Below, piece by piece: positions 33,321-40,692 of a stretch of 45,497 bases of DNA (position 1 is its first letter; each line of letters begins with the position of its first letter). The position numbers and the translations under genes are program-made. The notes under the pieces are model-generated. The model ran no database searches, had not been told where the DNA came from, and saw nothing but the letters and a program-made list of their open reading frames with translations. Origin of the DNA: an uncultured Clostridia bacterium (GTDB lineage Bacteria; Bacillota; Clostridia; Christensenellales; UBA1242). The stretch is from positions 1 through 45,497 of the forward strand of contig CALKLQ010000038.1 in the NCBI GenBank assembly GCA_937992055.1. The letters are read 5' to 3'.

Positions 33321-33627
33321 TTCCTAAATTGCCATAAGTAATGAAGCGATGACTATATGAAACAATATATCTTTTAGGTTCGGTATTTTTAACCACATAA
33401 CTGCACACAGAACAAATTCCATTAACAGATGTATGTTCGGTTTTTGCTCTAATTTCATCGCAAATCTCACATTGTTTCCAATGATGTGTAGCATCAGAAC
33501 TATATACTATCGGAAATGAATGAGTATGTTTTTCTTCGGTTTTTTCACTATCACAACCTACCAACCACATCATACAAAGAATTAGAAGACAAAAACACAA
33601 TATAAAATTAAATACATTCTTTTTCAT
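33211..33627 (-). pseudogene. 5' fragment of a frameshifted InlB-repeat lipoprotein (signal and lipobox)
   Basis: An intact gene start: GGAG lies 5 bases before the ATG, then a lipoprotein signal peptide with lipobox LVGC (22-25). A His/Cys-rich module follows (HTHSFPIVYSSDATHHWKQC...CSVCSY, 34-76), of a kind often seen in surface lipoproteins of gut Clostridia. The frame closes after 138 codons, while the neighbouring frame stays open, so a frameshift lies in the 33211-33320 overlap; its exact base cannot be fixed because both frames read plausibly. A real surface lipoprotein would be exported and anchored by the Cys25 lipid. Confidence 0.75.
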
Positions 33628-33723
33628 GTAAACTCCATATATATTTTATTTTATAACATATAATCCTTGAGTTTGAGATACTTTTATTAGAAATAATTAA
33701 AAAAATTTTATAAATGGCATTTA

Positions 33724-33781
33724 GGCGTGTGCTTGTTGGACGAGCGAAGCGAGTCCACTTGTATCAAGACAAGCACACGCC
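33724..33781. repeat. GC-rich 13-bp inverted repeat with inner hairpin
   Basis: GGCGTGTGCTTGT (33724-33736) and ACAAGCACACGCC (33769-33781) are perfect complements. Inside, TGGAC and GTCCA close around a GCGAAGC core, a sequence known to form very stable DNA mini-hairpins. Flanking TGGCA and TGCCA extend the symmetry. Its GC content contrasts sharply with the surroundings. There is no T-tract, so it is not a normal terminator. It sits at the left edge of the restriction-modification genes. Confidence 0.8.
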
Positions 33782-33793
33782 ACAGTGCCAAAA

Positions 33794-33822
33794 TTAAAAT
33801 TTTATGAAAAAATTATTATAAT
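33794..33822 (+). promoter_or_regulatory. Promoter of the regulator and restriction-modification genes
   Basis: -35 TTAAAA (33794-33799, 4 of 6), 17-base spacer, -10 TATAAT (33817-33822, perfect). Transcription would start near 33829, the first of the leader repeats. Confidence 0.5.
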
Positions 33823-33828
33823 CATACA

Positions 33829-33900
33829 TTAAATCATTTTGAAATTTATGTTAAATCATGTTAAACTGAGTTAAATAATGATAATAGGAGTTAAATGATG
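33829..33900 (+). repeat. Five direct repeats of TTAAATCATG type in the leader
   Basis: Copies begin at 33829, 33851, 33861, 33871 and 33891 (TTAAATCATT, TTAAATCATG, TTAAACTGAG, TTAAATAATG, TTAAATGATG). Three are exactly head-to-tail with a 10-base period, one helical turn. The last one covers the start codons of the regulator gene. They are likely operator sites for that regulator, or an RNA element of the leader. Confidence 0.65.
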
Positions 33901-34092
33901 TTATTTGCTGATAAAATAAAATTTGTAAGAGCAAAGCTATTAATTAGTCAAAAAGAACTTGCAAGACAATTGGATGTTTCATTTGTCACGATAAGTAGAT
34001 GGGAAAGTGGAAAACTTGAGCCAAATTTTTTAAATGAAAAGAAATTTGAAGCATATTGCAGTGATAAAAAGATAAAATTTGAGGAGATATAA
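33898..34092 (+). CDS. Small XRE-family helix-turn-helix regulator
   Basis: 64 residues from the second of two adjacent ATGs (33895, 33898); AGGAG at 33886-33890 gives 7 bases of spacing for the second and 4 for the first. The whole protein is one Cro/C1-type domain: ISQKELARQLDVSFVTISRWESGKLEPN (residues 16-43), with the turn at LDVS and the recognition helix FVTISRWESG. It ends one base before the restriction-modification gene, so the two are co-transcribed and probably coupled. Size and position resemble controller proteins of restriction-modification systems, which delay restriction until the host is methylated. The five leader repeats are candidate operators. The role is inferred from context. 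Confidence 0.82.
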   Translation: MLFADKIKFVRAKLLISQKELARQLDVSFVTISRWESGKLEPNFLNEKKFEAYCSDKKIKFEEI

Positions 34093-34093
34093 A

Positions 34094-36466
34094 ATGGCAA
34101 ACGAAAGATATTCTGAAAATTTAGTTTTAGAAGAAATGGGTGTTGGGTTAGGCAAAAATGATTTCGGCTATGTTTTTCCGCAAGGGGAAACTGGTAATTA
34201 TGAAGAAATAGAAAAAAGATTGCGTGAAATGGGTGGAAAACCTGCCATTTGCGAACTTTATGATATGTCAACAACAGGTTCTGGTAAAGCTAAGCCTGAA
34301 TATATTGTTACATTTGATGATGATAAAAGCACTATCTTGCTTGTAGAATGTAAGAGAAATATAAAAGACCACGAAAGTCAAAATAAAGATATGCCACAAA
34401 AATATGCTGTTGATGGTGCATTATTTTATGCTAAACATTTGAAGGATGATTATAATGTATTAGCAGTTGCTGTGAGCGGCACATCTAAAGAAAATGTTAA
34501 AGTAAATACTTTTTATTGGAAGAAAGGATTTGAGTCTCCACTTGAATTAAAAAAAGCAAAAGATACAATTCTTGAACCATTGAATTATTTGAACCTTGCT
34601 AATGGTAAAAAATTGGAAAGAAAATTTTCATTACAAGAGATTCGTGAGTTATCTCAAATAATGCATGAGAAATTAAGACAAATAAAAATTTCGGAAAAAG
34701 ATAAACCAATCTTTGTTGCTGGTATTTTAATTGCTCTACAAAATGCGGATTTTAGAGCAGACTGGAATAATATCAGCAAATTTTCTACACTTGTTAATGA
34801 AATGACAAGTGCAATAGATGTAACTTTAGATAGTAGTGATATAAAAAAAGAAAAAATAGATGCAATTAAAAGTTCGTTTAAGAGAATTAAAAGTAACGAA
34901 AAAATAAAATCAATACCTTTAGGTGAAAGTGGCTCTCTTGCTTGGTTTATAGAACAATTAGAAATGCGTATTTTACCAATGATGAATCATTATGAATATA
35001 CTGAAGATGCTCTAAGTATTTTCTATCATGAATTTATAAAATATAGTGCTACAGATGGTAAAGGCTTAGGAATTGTATTAACACCAAAACATTTAACCGA
35101 TTTTATGTGTAAACTTGGTGAAATAAATAAACAAAGTAAAGTTGTTGATATTTGTTGTGGTTCAGGTTCATTCTTGGTTACAGCCATGGGGTTAATGTGT
35201 AAAGAAGCGAATGAAACTGAAATTTTAGATATAAAGAAAAATGGATTATATGGTGTTGAACTTGATACAGATTTATATACTTTGGCAATAACTAATATGA
35301 TAATTCGTAAAGACGGAAAATCTAATATTGTTTGTGGTGATTGCTTCTCTCAAGATATTTTTAACAACTTAAAAGATAAGCATTTATCACTAGGACTTAT
35401 AAACCCTCCATATTCACAAGAAGATAAATGTGAACTTGAATTTGTAGAAAGATTATTAAATATTTTGGAACCTAGAGGATTAGCTATAGCAGTTGTTCCT
35501 ATGAGTTGTGCAATTGGCACAAAGTTTAAAGAAGTTCGCGAAAGATTATTTAAATATCATACATTGAAAGCAGTTTTCAGTATGCCCGATGATATATTTT
35601 ACCCTACTGGAGTGAATGTTTGCGTTATGGTTTGGGAAGCACATAAAACTCATGATTCTTCTAAACCTACCTTTTTTGGATATTGCAAAGATGATGGCTT
35701 TGTAAAAAGAAAGAAAATGGGAAGAATTGACTATTACAATAAGTGGGACGATATAGAAAAAGAATGGTTAGATTTGTATGAAAATAGAAAAGTTGTTGAT
35801 GGAAAGTCTGCTTTGCAGTGTGTAACATATAATGATGAGTGGCTTTGTGAAGCATACATGAAAACAGATTATTCTACCTTGACACAACAAGATTTTCAAC
35901 AAAGGGTAAATGATTATTTGGCTTACTTAGTTAAATATGGTCATACTAATTTAGAGAAAAAATATTTGCAAGATACTAAAAATTATACCTTGGATATTTC
36001 TCAATGGCAAGAATATAAACTTTCCGATTTATTTCAATTAAAGAAGTGTAAATGTGGAAACGCAGGAGCCCTTGAAGATGGTGTCGATGTACCTTATATA
36101 GGAGCAAAAAAATCAGAAAATGGAGTTATGAAGACTGTAAGCCTAGAAGGCTCACTTTTAACTAAAGGAAACTGCATTGTTTTCATATGTGATGGACAAG
36201 GCTCTGTAGGTTATTCAAACTATATGAAATCTAACTTTATAGGAAGTACTACGCTTACAGCAGGATACAATCCATATCTAAACAAGTATAATGCCTTATT
36301 TATAGTGTCTGTTTTAGATAAAGAAAGGTATAAATATTCTTATGGGCGTAAATATGGTCCACATTTAGCAAATTCAGTAATTAAATTGCCTACAAAGAAA
36401 AATCAGCCAGATTGGCAATTTATGGAAAATTATATAAAATCTTTGCCTTATGCAGACAGAATTTAA
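34094..36466 (+). CDS. Single-polypeptide restriction-modification enzyme (nuclease, N6-adenine methylase, one TRD)
   Basis: 790 residues from the ATG at 34094, with GAGGAG 7 bases upstream; an in-frame TTG at 34079 lies inside the regulator gene. Three parts: (1) an N-terminal PD-(D/E)xK-like nuclease, PEYIVTFDDDKSTILLVECK (68-87), with E69, E85 and K87 as likely catalytic residues; (2) an HsdM-like methylase with helical part (about 270-340), SAM motif DICCGSGS (352-359) and catalytic NPPY (437-440), typical of gamma-type N6-adenine methylases; (3) a type I S-like target recognition domain (about 638-790: WQEYKLSDLFQLKK...). No helicase or HsdR is present, so this fits a type II enzyme of the IIG/BcgI-like sort rather than type I. 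With only one recognition domain, dimerisation is likely. The recognition sequence is unknown. Confidence 0.82.
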   Translation: MANERYSENLVLEEMGVGLGKNDFGYVFPQGETGNYEEIEKRLREMGGKPAICELYDMSTTGSGKAKPEYIVTFDDDKSTILLVECKRNIKDHESQNKDMPQKYAVDGALFYAKHLKDDYNVLAVAVSGTSKENVKVNTFYWKKGFESPLELKKAKDTILEPLNYLNLANGKKLERKFSLQEIRELSQIMHEKLRQIKISEKDKPIFVAGILIALQNADFRADWNNISKFSTLVNEMTSAIDVTLDSSDIKKEKIDAIKSSFKRIKSNEKIKSIPLGESGSLAWFIEQLEMRILPMMNHYEYTEDALSIFYHEFIKYSATDGKGLGIVLTPKHLTDFMCKLGEINKQSKVVDICCGSGSFLVTAMGLMCKEANETEILDIKKNGLYGVELDTDLYTLAITNMIIRKDGKSNIVCGDCFSQDIFNNLKDKHLSLGLINPPYSQEDKCELEFVERLLNILEPRGLAIAVVPMSCAIGTKFKEVRERLFKYHTLKAVFSMPDDIFYPTGVNVCVMVWEAHKTHDSSKPTFFGYCKDDGFVKRKKMGRIDYYNKWDDIEKEWLDLYENRKVVDGKSALQCVTYNDEWLCEAYMKTDYSTLTQQDFQQRVNDYLAYLVKYGHTNLEKKYLQDTKNYTLDISQWQEYKLSDLFQLKKCKCGNAGALEDGVDVPYIGAKKSENGVMKTVSLEGSLLTKGNCIVFICDGQGSVGYSNYMKSNFIGSTTLTAGYNPYLNKYNALFIVSVLDKERYKYSYGRKYGPHLANSVIKLPTKKNQPDWQFMENYIKSLPYADRI

Positions 36467-36479
36467 TAAGGAGTAGAAT

Positions 36480-37322
36480 ATGTCAAAAAATGAAGTTGTT
36501 GTTAAAGACATAAATATTAGATATAAAACAATCAACAAAGAAGATTATATTTCTTTAACAGATATAGCAAAGTTCTATAACTCACAAGACCCATCTGGTG
36601 TTATTAGGAACTGGATGTCAAATAAGGACTCTTTTGATTTTTATGCCTTATGGGAAGAATTGCACAACCCAGATTTTAATTCCGTGGAAATGCACAGAAT
36701 TAAAAATGAAGAAGTTGGCTATAATCGTTTTACTATGACACCTAAAAGATGGAAAGATGAGTTTAATGCAATAGGTATCATTCCAAGTGCTGGGAAATAT
36801 AGCCAAGGAACATTTGCACATAGAGATATTGCATTTGAATTTGCTAGTTGGATAAATGTTGAATTTAAACTTTATTTAATAACTGAATTTCAACGATTAA
36901 AAATTACAGAACAAAAAGAACTTGAATGGAATGCAAAAAGAGAACTTGCAAAAATTAATTATCATATACATACTGATGCAATCAAAGAAAATTTAATTGT
37001 GCCAACACTTACTAAAAAACAAATAAACTATGTTTATGCCAATGAAGCTGATGTCTTAAATGTTGCATTGTTTGGGAAAACTGCATCTGAGTGGCGAAAA
37101 GAAAATCCTAATCTAAAAGGTAATATAAGAGATTATTTAAGCTTAGAGCAACTTTTAATTATAGCAAATATGGAAAGTTTAAACGCATATTTAATAGAAC
37201 AAAACATTTTACAAAGCGAAAGACTTATTCAACTAAATAATGTAGCGAAATCACAATTAAGAGTTCTGCAACAAACTCATTCTGATTTATTACTTACTGA
37301 TAAGAAAGGTGATGATAAATAA
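36480..37322 (+). CDS. KilA-N domain protein
   Basis: 280 residues. The KilA-N DNA-binding domain spans about 20-140: ISLTDIAKFYN, then VIRNWMSNKDSFDFYALWEE, a long insert, and GTFAHRDIAFEFASWINVEFKLYLITEFQRLK, with the conserved A-H-R-D-I-A-F-E-F-A-S-W stretch. A C-terminal helical part (about 170-275) is of unknown type. KilA-N proteins are mostly phage or mobile-element proteins, and some sit beside restriction genes in bacterial islands. It follows the restriction gene by 13 bases with AAGGAG before the ATG, and a terminator closes the unit. So the regulator, restriction enzyme and KilA-N protein form one operon. Whether KilA-N takes part in defence is open. Confidence 0.85.
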   Translation: MSKNEVVVKDINIRYKTINKEDYISLTDIAKFYNSQDPSGVIRNWMSNKDSFDFYALWEELHNPDFNSVEMHRIKNEEVGYNRFTMTPKRWKDEFNAIGIIPSAGKYSQGTFAHRDIAFEFASWINVEFKLYLITEFQRLKITEQKELEWNAKRELAKINYHIHTDAIKENLIVPTLTKKQINYVYANEADVLNVALFGKTASEWRKENPNLKGNIRDYLSLEQLLIIANMESLNAYLIEQNILQSERLIQLNNVAKSQLRVLQQTHSDLLLTDKKGDDK

Positions 37323-37327
37323 CAAAT

Positions 37328-37360
37328 ACACCAAGAGTGCTATTTCTCTTGGTGTTTTTA
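37328..37360 (+). terminator. Terminator of the restriction-modification operon
   Basis: 10-bp perfect stem (ACACCAAGAG with CTCTTGGTGT), 8-base loop, then TTTT. It begins 6 bases after the KilA-N stop. Confidence 0.85.
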
Positions 37361-37548
37361 TTTCGCTAGTTTCAAAAGTAAGTGACAAATTTTTCTGGTT
37401 TTTTATTTCGTTGAAATTGTAAAATAAGCTACTTTAATGGTTTTAAATAAGTTTATATGTTTAATTTAAAATACTTAAGAATTATTTAGATAAAACGCTT
37501 GTTATATCGCATATTATCTAATATGACAAAATGTTTAAAGCCTATATA

Positions 37549-37577
37549 TTGACAAAAAAAAATTATAATGATATTAT
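37549..37577 (+). promoter_or_regulatory. Promoter of the GLUG surface-protein gene
   Basis: -35 TTGACA (37549-37554, perfect), 17-base spacer, -10 TATTAT (37572-37577). The dyad TATATCT-AA-AGATATA (37575-37590) overlaps the -10 and the likely start point and may be an operator. Confidence 0.65.
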
Positions 37578-37601
37578 ATCTAAAGATATAAAGGAGGAGC
37601 T

Positions 37602-40517
37602 ATGGGAGAAAATACGGCTAGAAAACAGAATTTGAAAAGAGTGCTCATGTACATGCTCGTTTTAATTGGAATTTTATTTGTGGCAATGGTTGCCTATTTC
37701 TTTGCAAGAAATGACGAAGTTATTGCTCTTACCGTGGAAGAGGGTAGCATTATCCATGTGAATAAGGGGGATACTTTTGCCCTTCCTATTTCTCATGAAG
37801 ACAAAGATGCTGACACAAAAATTGAGGTTTCCACTTCTGCTCCAGAAATTTTGAGCTTTAGTGAGGCAACTAATACCTTTGTTGCTGAAAAAGGTGGGCT
37901 TTCCTCTATTACTATTAACACAACAAACAAACATTTTGGACCTTTTAGATTTGATGTTCTTGTTGGTGAGGGAACAAGCTCAAATCCATACTACATTTCT
38001 TCTGCTAAACAGTTCTCAGAAATTGGAAAATCTGTCGATGGCAGTGTGAAATGGAAGTTGTCTGATAGCTATGAACTTTTAAATGATATTGATTTGTCAA
38101 GTTTATATTCAGAAAACACGTATTTCGAACCTATCGGCAATCTTTCAGAAAATTTTTCTGGAAGCTTTAATGGAAATGGTTATTCAATTTTAAATTTAAA
38201 AGTTAAAAGTGACCTTGTTGCATCCGGGCTTTTTGGAGTTATTGGTGTTGACGGAAAGGTTGAAAATTTCAACATAGTAAATGGTGAGGTTTCATCATCA
38301 GGAGCCTATGCTGGCTTGGTTTGTGGAGTTAACTATGGCTTTATTGGAAAAGTAAATGTAAGCGGAAAGGTTACCGCTTCGGCTTCAAGTAGCTCAGGTG
38401 GGGGAATTGCTGGAATGAGTGCATTCACTTCTGCCACTCCAACAATTTCTATGAGTAGTGCAAAGGTTACAATTAACTCATTTAAAAACATGGGCGGAAT
38501 TGTTGGCGACAATCAATCTGGAGTGATTTTTAATTGTTATTCAGAAAGCAGTTTCAAAGCAGATGTTGAAGGCGTTAATAAAAGCATTTTAACTGCAGGG
38601 GGGCTTGTTGGAAAGAACTCAGCGGGCAACTACTCTTTAGGAACAGATTCTCTTTATAAAAGAGCGGTTATTAAAAACTGTTATACTATTGTAAATAGTT
38701 TTGATTCAGAAATTAATTTTGGGGCCTTGATTGGTTCAAATTTTGAGGAAAATAATGAATATTTAGAAAATAATAAATATATTTCAAACTATGGTTTTAG
38801 TTCGGTTTCTGCGCCACTTGTTCAAAGCGGAAAAGATTCATTGCAAGAGAGTGAACTTGCACTTAAAACAAAAGAGCAACTTCAAAATGAGGACACTTTT
38901 GTTGGTTGGAACTTCAATGATGTTTGGGTTATGAATGCCTATCCACAAATTAATGTTGAAGCTTCATATCAGGCACTTGGTGTAATTGAGCCAGGTTCAG
39001 AGGTTTTAAGCAAAGCTGACCTTGTGGAAGCTCTTAATAAAATTATCGCTCATCCAGAACTTAACTTAACTTATACAATTAATGTTGGTGGTGAGGTGGA
39101 AATTGATTGTGCTACTGATTTGGGCATTTCAAATTGGACACCTATTGGAACCGAAGCAAATCCATTTAAAGGTTCTTTAATTGTGGAAGATGGAACCACA
39201 CTTACAATTAAAAATTGTAATATAGAAGACAAAACAAATGCTGGATTTTTTGGCGTTGTTGACAATGTTAATTCTGTAATTAAAAATATTAAATTTAAAA
39301 ATTTCACAATTTCAAATTCTTCATATCAAGAGAGCAGAAATGCTGGTGTGGTATGTGCTAAATTAGTTAGCGGAATTATTGAAGATTGCTATATTGACAA
39401 TGCAAAAATTTCTGACTTTGCAAATGCTGGTTTTGTTGTTGGCCAAAATATAAATGGTTCTGTTGATAACTGTCTTGTTGGAACCTTAGATGTTGAGAAC
39501 AACTGTGCAATTACAAATCGTAACCTCTCTTTGAGAGTTTGCTTTGGAGGAATTGTTGGTCTTTCTAGTGGCAATGTTACAAATTGTGTGGTTGACTATT
39601 GTGAAATAACAAATGAAGTTAGAAACAATGTTTCTTCAGAAATTGGTGGTATTGTAGGAAGTCAAACTAGCACTTCTAACACAAAGATAGAAAACTCTTA
39701 TAACAAATCATTAAAAATTGTAAACAATGATGTAAAAGGTATTGTAGGTGGTGTTGTTGGAACACTTGCTGGCAAATCAACTGTTAGGTCATGCTATAAT
39801 CTTGGAAAGGCGGAAGTTTCTACCGTGTCTGACTCGCTTGCTGGAGGCGTTGCTGGATATGTTGGAACAAATGCCAAAGTTGAAAGAAGTTTTTCTAGTA
39901 CTCCAGAAATAAAGGGTCGTCTTGTTGGTGGTGTGGTTGCTAACTCTTATGGAACAATTTCTGAATGCTACTCAGCTGGTGAATATAAAGGTTTCCATAT
40001 TGGTGGTTTGGCCTATAAGAATGAGGGAACAATCATTAACTGTTATACAATTGCAAGTGTTATAGGCTTAGGAGATAGTAAGGGTTATTATGTTGCTGGT
40101 TTGGTTGCCTTCCTTCCAGAAAATGGAAATATAAAATATTGTTTCTCAACCGCAACTATAACAGGTGCAAATAGTACTCTTTTAGCTGAAACTTCTGCAA
40201 GAGTTAGATATCCTAACTGGGTAAACTGGGTTGAAAGAAACTGGGTTAGTGGAATTGTTGGTGGTGATGCCTACAAGCCTGGAAATCTTTCTAATTGCGT
40301 TGTTGTTAACTATGGTTCTGCAAAAGTTCAAGGTAAATTCATGGGAATGGGAAAATCTACTTGGATAGATTGTACTGATGATGACTGTAAAGGAACAACT
40401 AACAATGACCCATTTGAAAAAGCTGGATTTAGAAGTGATGTTGTTGGTTCTTGGACATTTAATGTTGGAGAATATCCAACACTTACAAATGTTGTAACAG
40501 AAGCCATTGTGGAATAA
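37602..40517 (+). CDS. GLUG-motif repeat surface protein
   Basis: 971 residues. An N-terminal membrane segment (VLMYMLVLIGILFVAMVAYFF, 14-34) acts as signal-anchor. A beta-sandwich-like opening (about 40-130) is followed by a long stretch of GLUG-type repeats with the pattern G-G-[IL]-V/A-G-x(7-9)-I-x-N-C-Y/V, for example GGIVGDNQSGVIFNCYSES, GGIVGLSSGNVTNCVVDYCE, GGVVANSYGTISECYSAGEY and GGLAYKNEGTIINCYTIAS. Such repeats form a beta-helix rod typical of surface adhesins of gut bacteria. Many Cys residues recur at the N-C-Y position, so a ladder of cysteines would run along the rod. There is no LPxTG or C-terminal helix, so anchoring is N-terminal. AAGGAGGAG precedes the ATG; promoter and terminator mark a single-gene unit. 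Confidence 0.83.
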   Translation: MGENTARKQNLKRVLMYMLVLIGILFVAMVAYFFARNDEVIALTVEEGSIIHVNKGDTFALPISHEDKDADTKIEVSTSAPEILSFSEATNTFVAEKGGLSSITINTTNKHFGPFRFDVLVGEGTSSNPYYISSAKQFSEIGKSVDGSVKWKLSDSYELLNDIDLSSLYSENTYFEPIGNLSENFSGSFNGNGYSILNLKVKSDLVASGLFGVIGVDGKVENFNIVNGEVSSSGAYAGLVCGVNYGFIGKVNVSGKVTASASSSSGGGIAGMSAFTSATPTISMSSAKVTINSFKNMGGIVGDNQSGVIFNCYSESSFKADVEGVNKSILTAGGLVGKNSAGNYSLGTDSLYKRAVIKNCYTIVNSFDSEINFGALIGSNFEENNEYLENNKYISNYGFSSVSAPLVQSGKDSLQESELALKTKEQLQNEDTFVGWNFNDVWVMNAYPQINVEASYQALGVIEPGSEVLSKADLVEALNKIIAHPELNLTYTINVGGEVEIDCATDLGISNWTPIGTEANPFKGSLIVEDGTTLTIKNCNIEDKTNAGFFGVVDNVNSVIKNIKFKNFTISNSSYQESRNAGVVCAKLVSGIIEDCYIDNAKISDFANAGFVVGQNINGSVDNCLVGTLDVENNCAITNRNLSLRVCFGGIVGLSSGNVTNCVVDYCEITNEVRNNVSSEIGGIVGSQTSTSNTKIENSYNKSLKIVNNDVKGIVGGVVGTLAGKSTVRSCYNLGKAEVSTVSDSLAGGVAGYVGTNAKVERSFSSTPEIKGRLVGGVVANSYGTISECYSAGEYKGFHIGGLAYKNEGTIINCYTIASVIGLGDSKGYYVAGLVAFLPENGNIKYCFSTATITGANSTLLAETSARVRYPNWVNWVERNWVSGIVGGDAYKPGNLSNCVVVNYGSAKVQGKFMGMGKSTWIDCTDDDCKGTTNNDPFEKAGFRSDVVGSWTFNVGEYPTLTNVVTEAIVE

Positions 40518-40533
40518 AATTGATATTAATTAA

Positions 40534-40575
40534 AAAAGCCATTGATTGGGAGTGCCCATGTCAATGGTTTTTTTA
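40534..40575 (+). terminator. Terminator after the GLUG gene
   Basis: CCATTGA pairs with TCAATGG, with an inner GGG/CCC pair, A on the left and seven T on the right. Confidence 0.82.
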
Positions 40576-40692
40576 TAAATTAAAAGTTTTAAGATTATAT
40601 CCATACTTGTCTTTTTATTAAATAATTAAAATACAAACATTATCTTATATAATTTTGACTGTTTTTTAAATAAATTTTAATTAAATTTAATT

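Noticed and set aside
31783..33627. Programmed ribosomal frameshifting
   Set aside because: No slippery heptamer followed by a clear stimulatory hairpin was seen, and two breaks in one gene fit decay, slippage or sequence error better.
33724..33781. Integron attC site
   Set aside because: The hairpin lacks the GTTRRRY core and its complement at the ends, and no integrase is nearby.
33829..33900. Plasmid-type iterons
   Set aside because: There is no rep gene and no AT-rich unwinding region with DnaA boxes next to them; their place between promoter and start codon fits an operator better.
34094..36466. Type I restriction system
   Set aside because: There is no HsdR helicase; the nuclease, methylase and one recognition domain are in a single chain, so a type II fused enzyme is the better reading.
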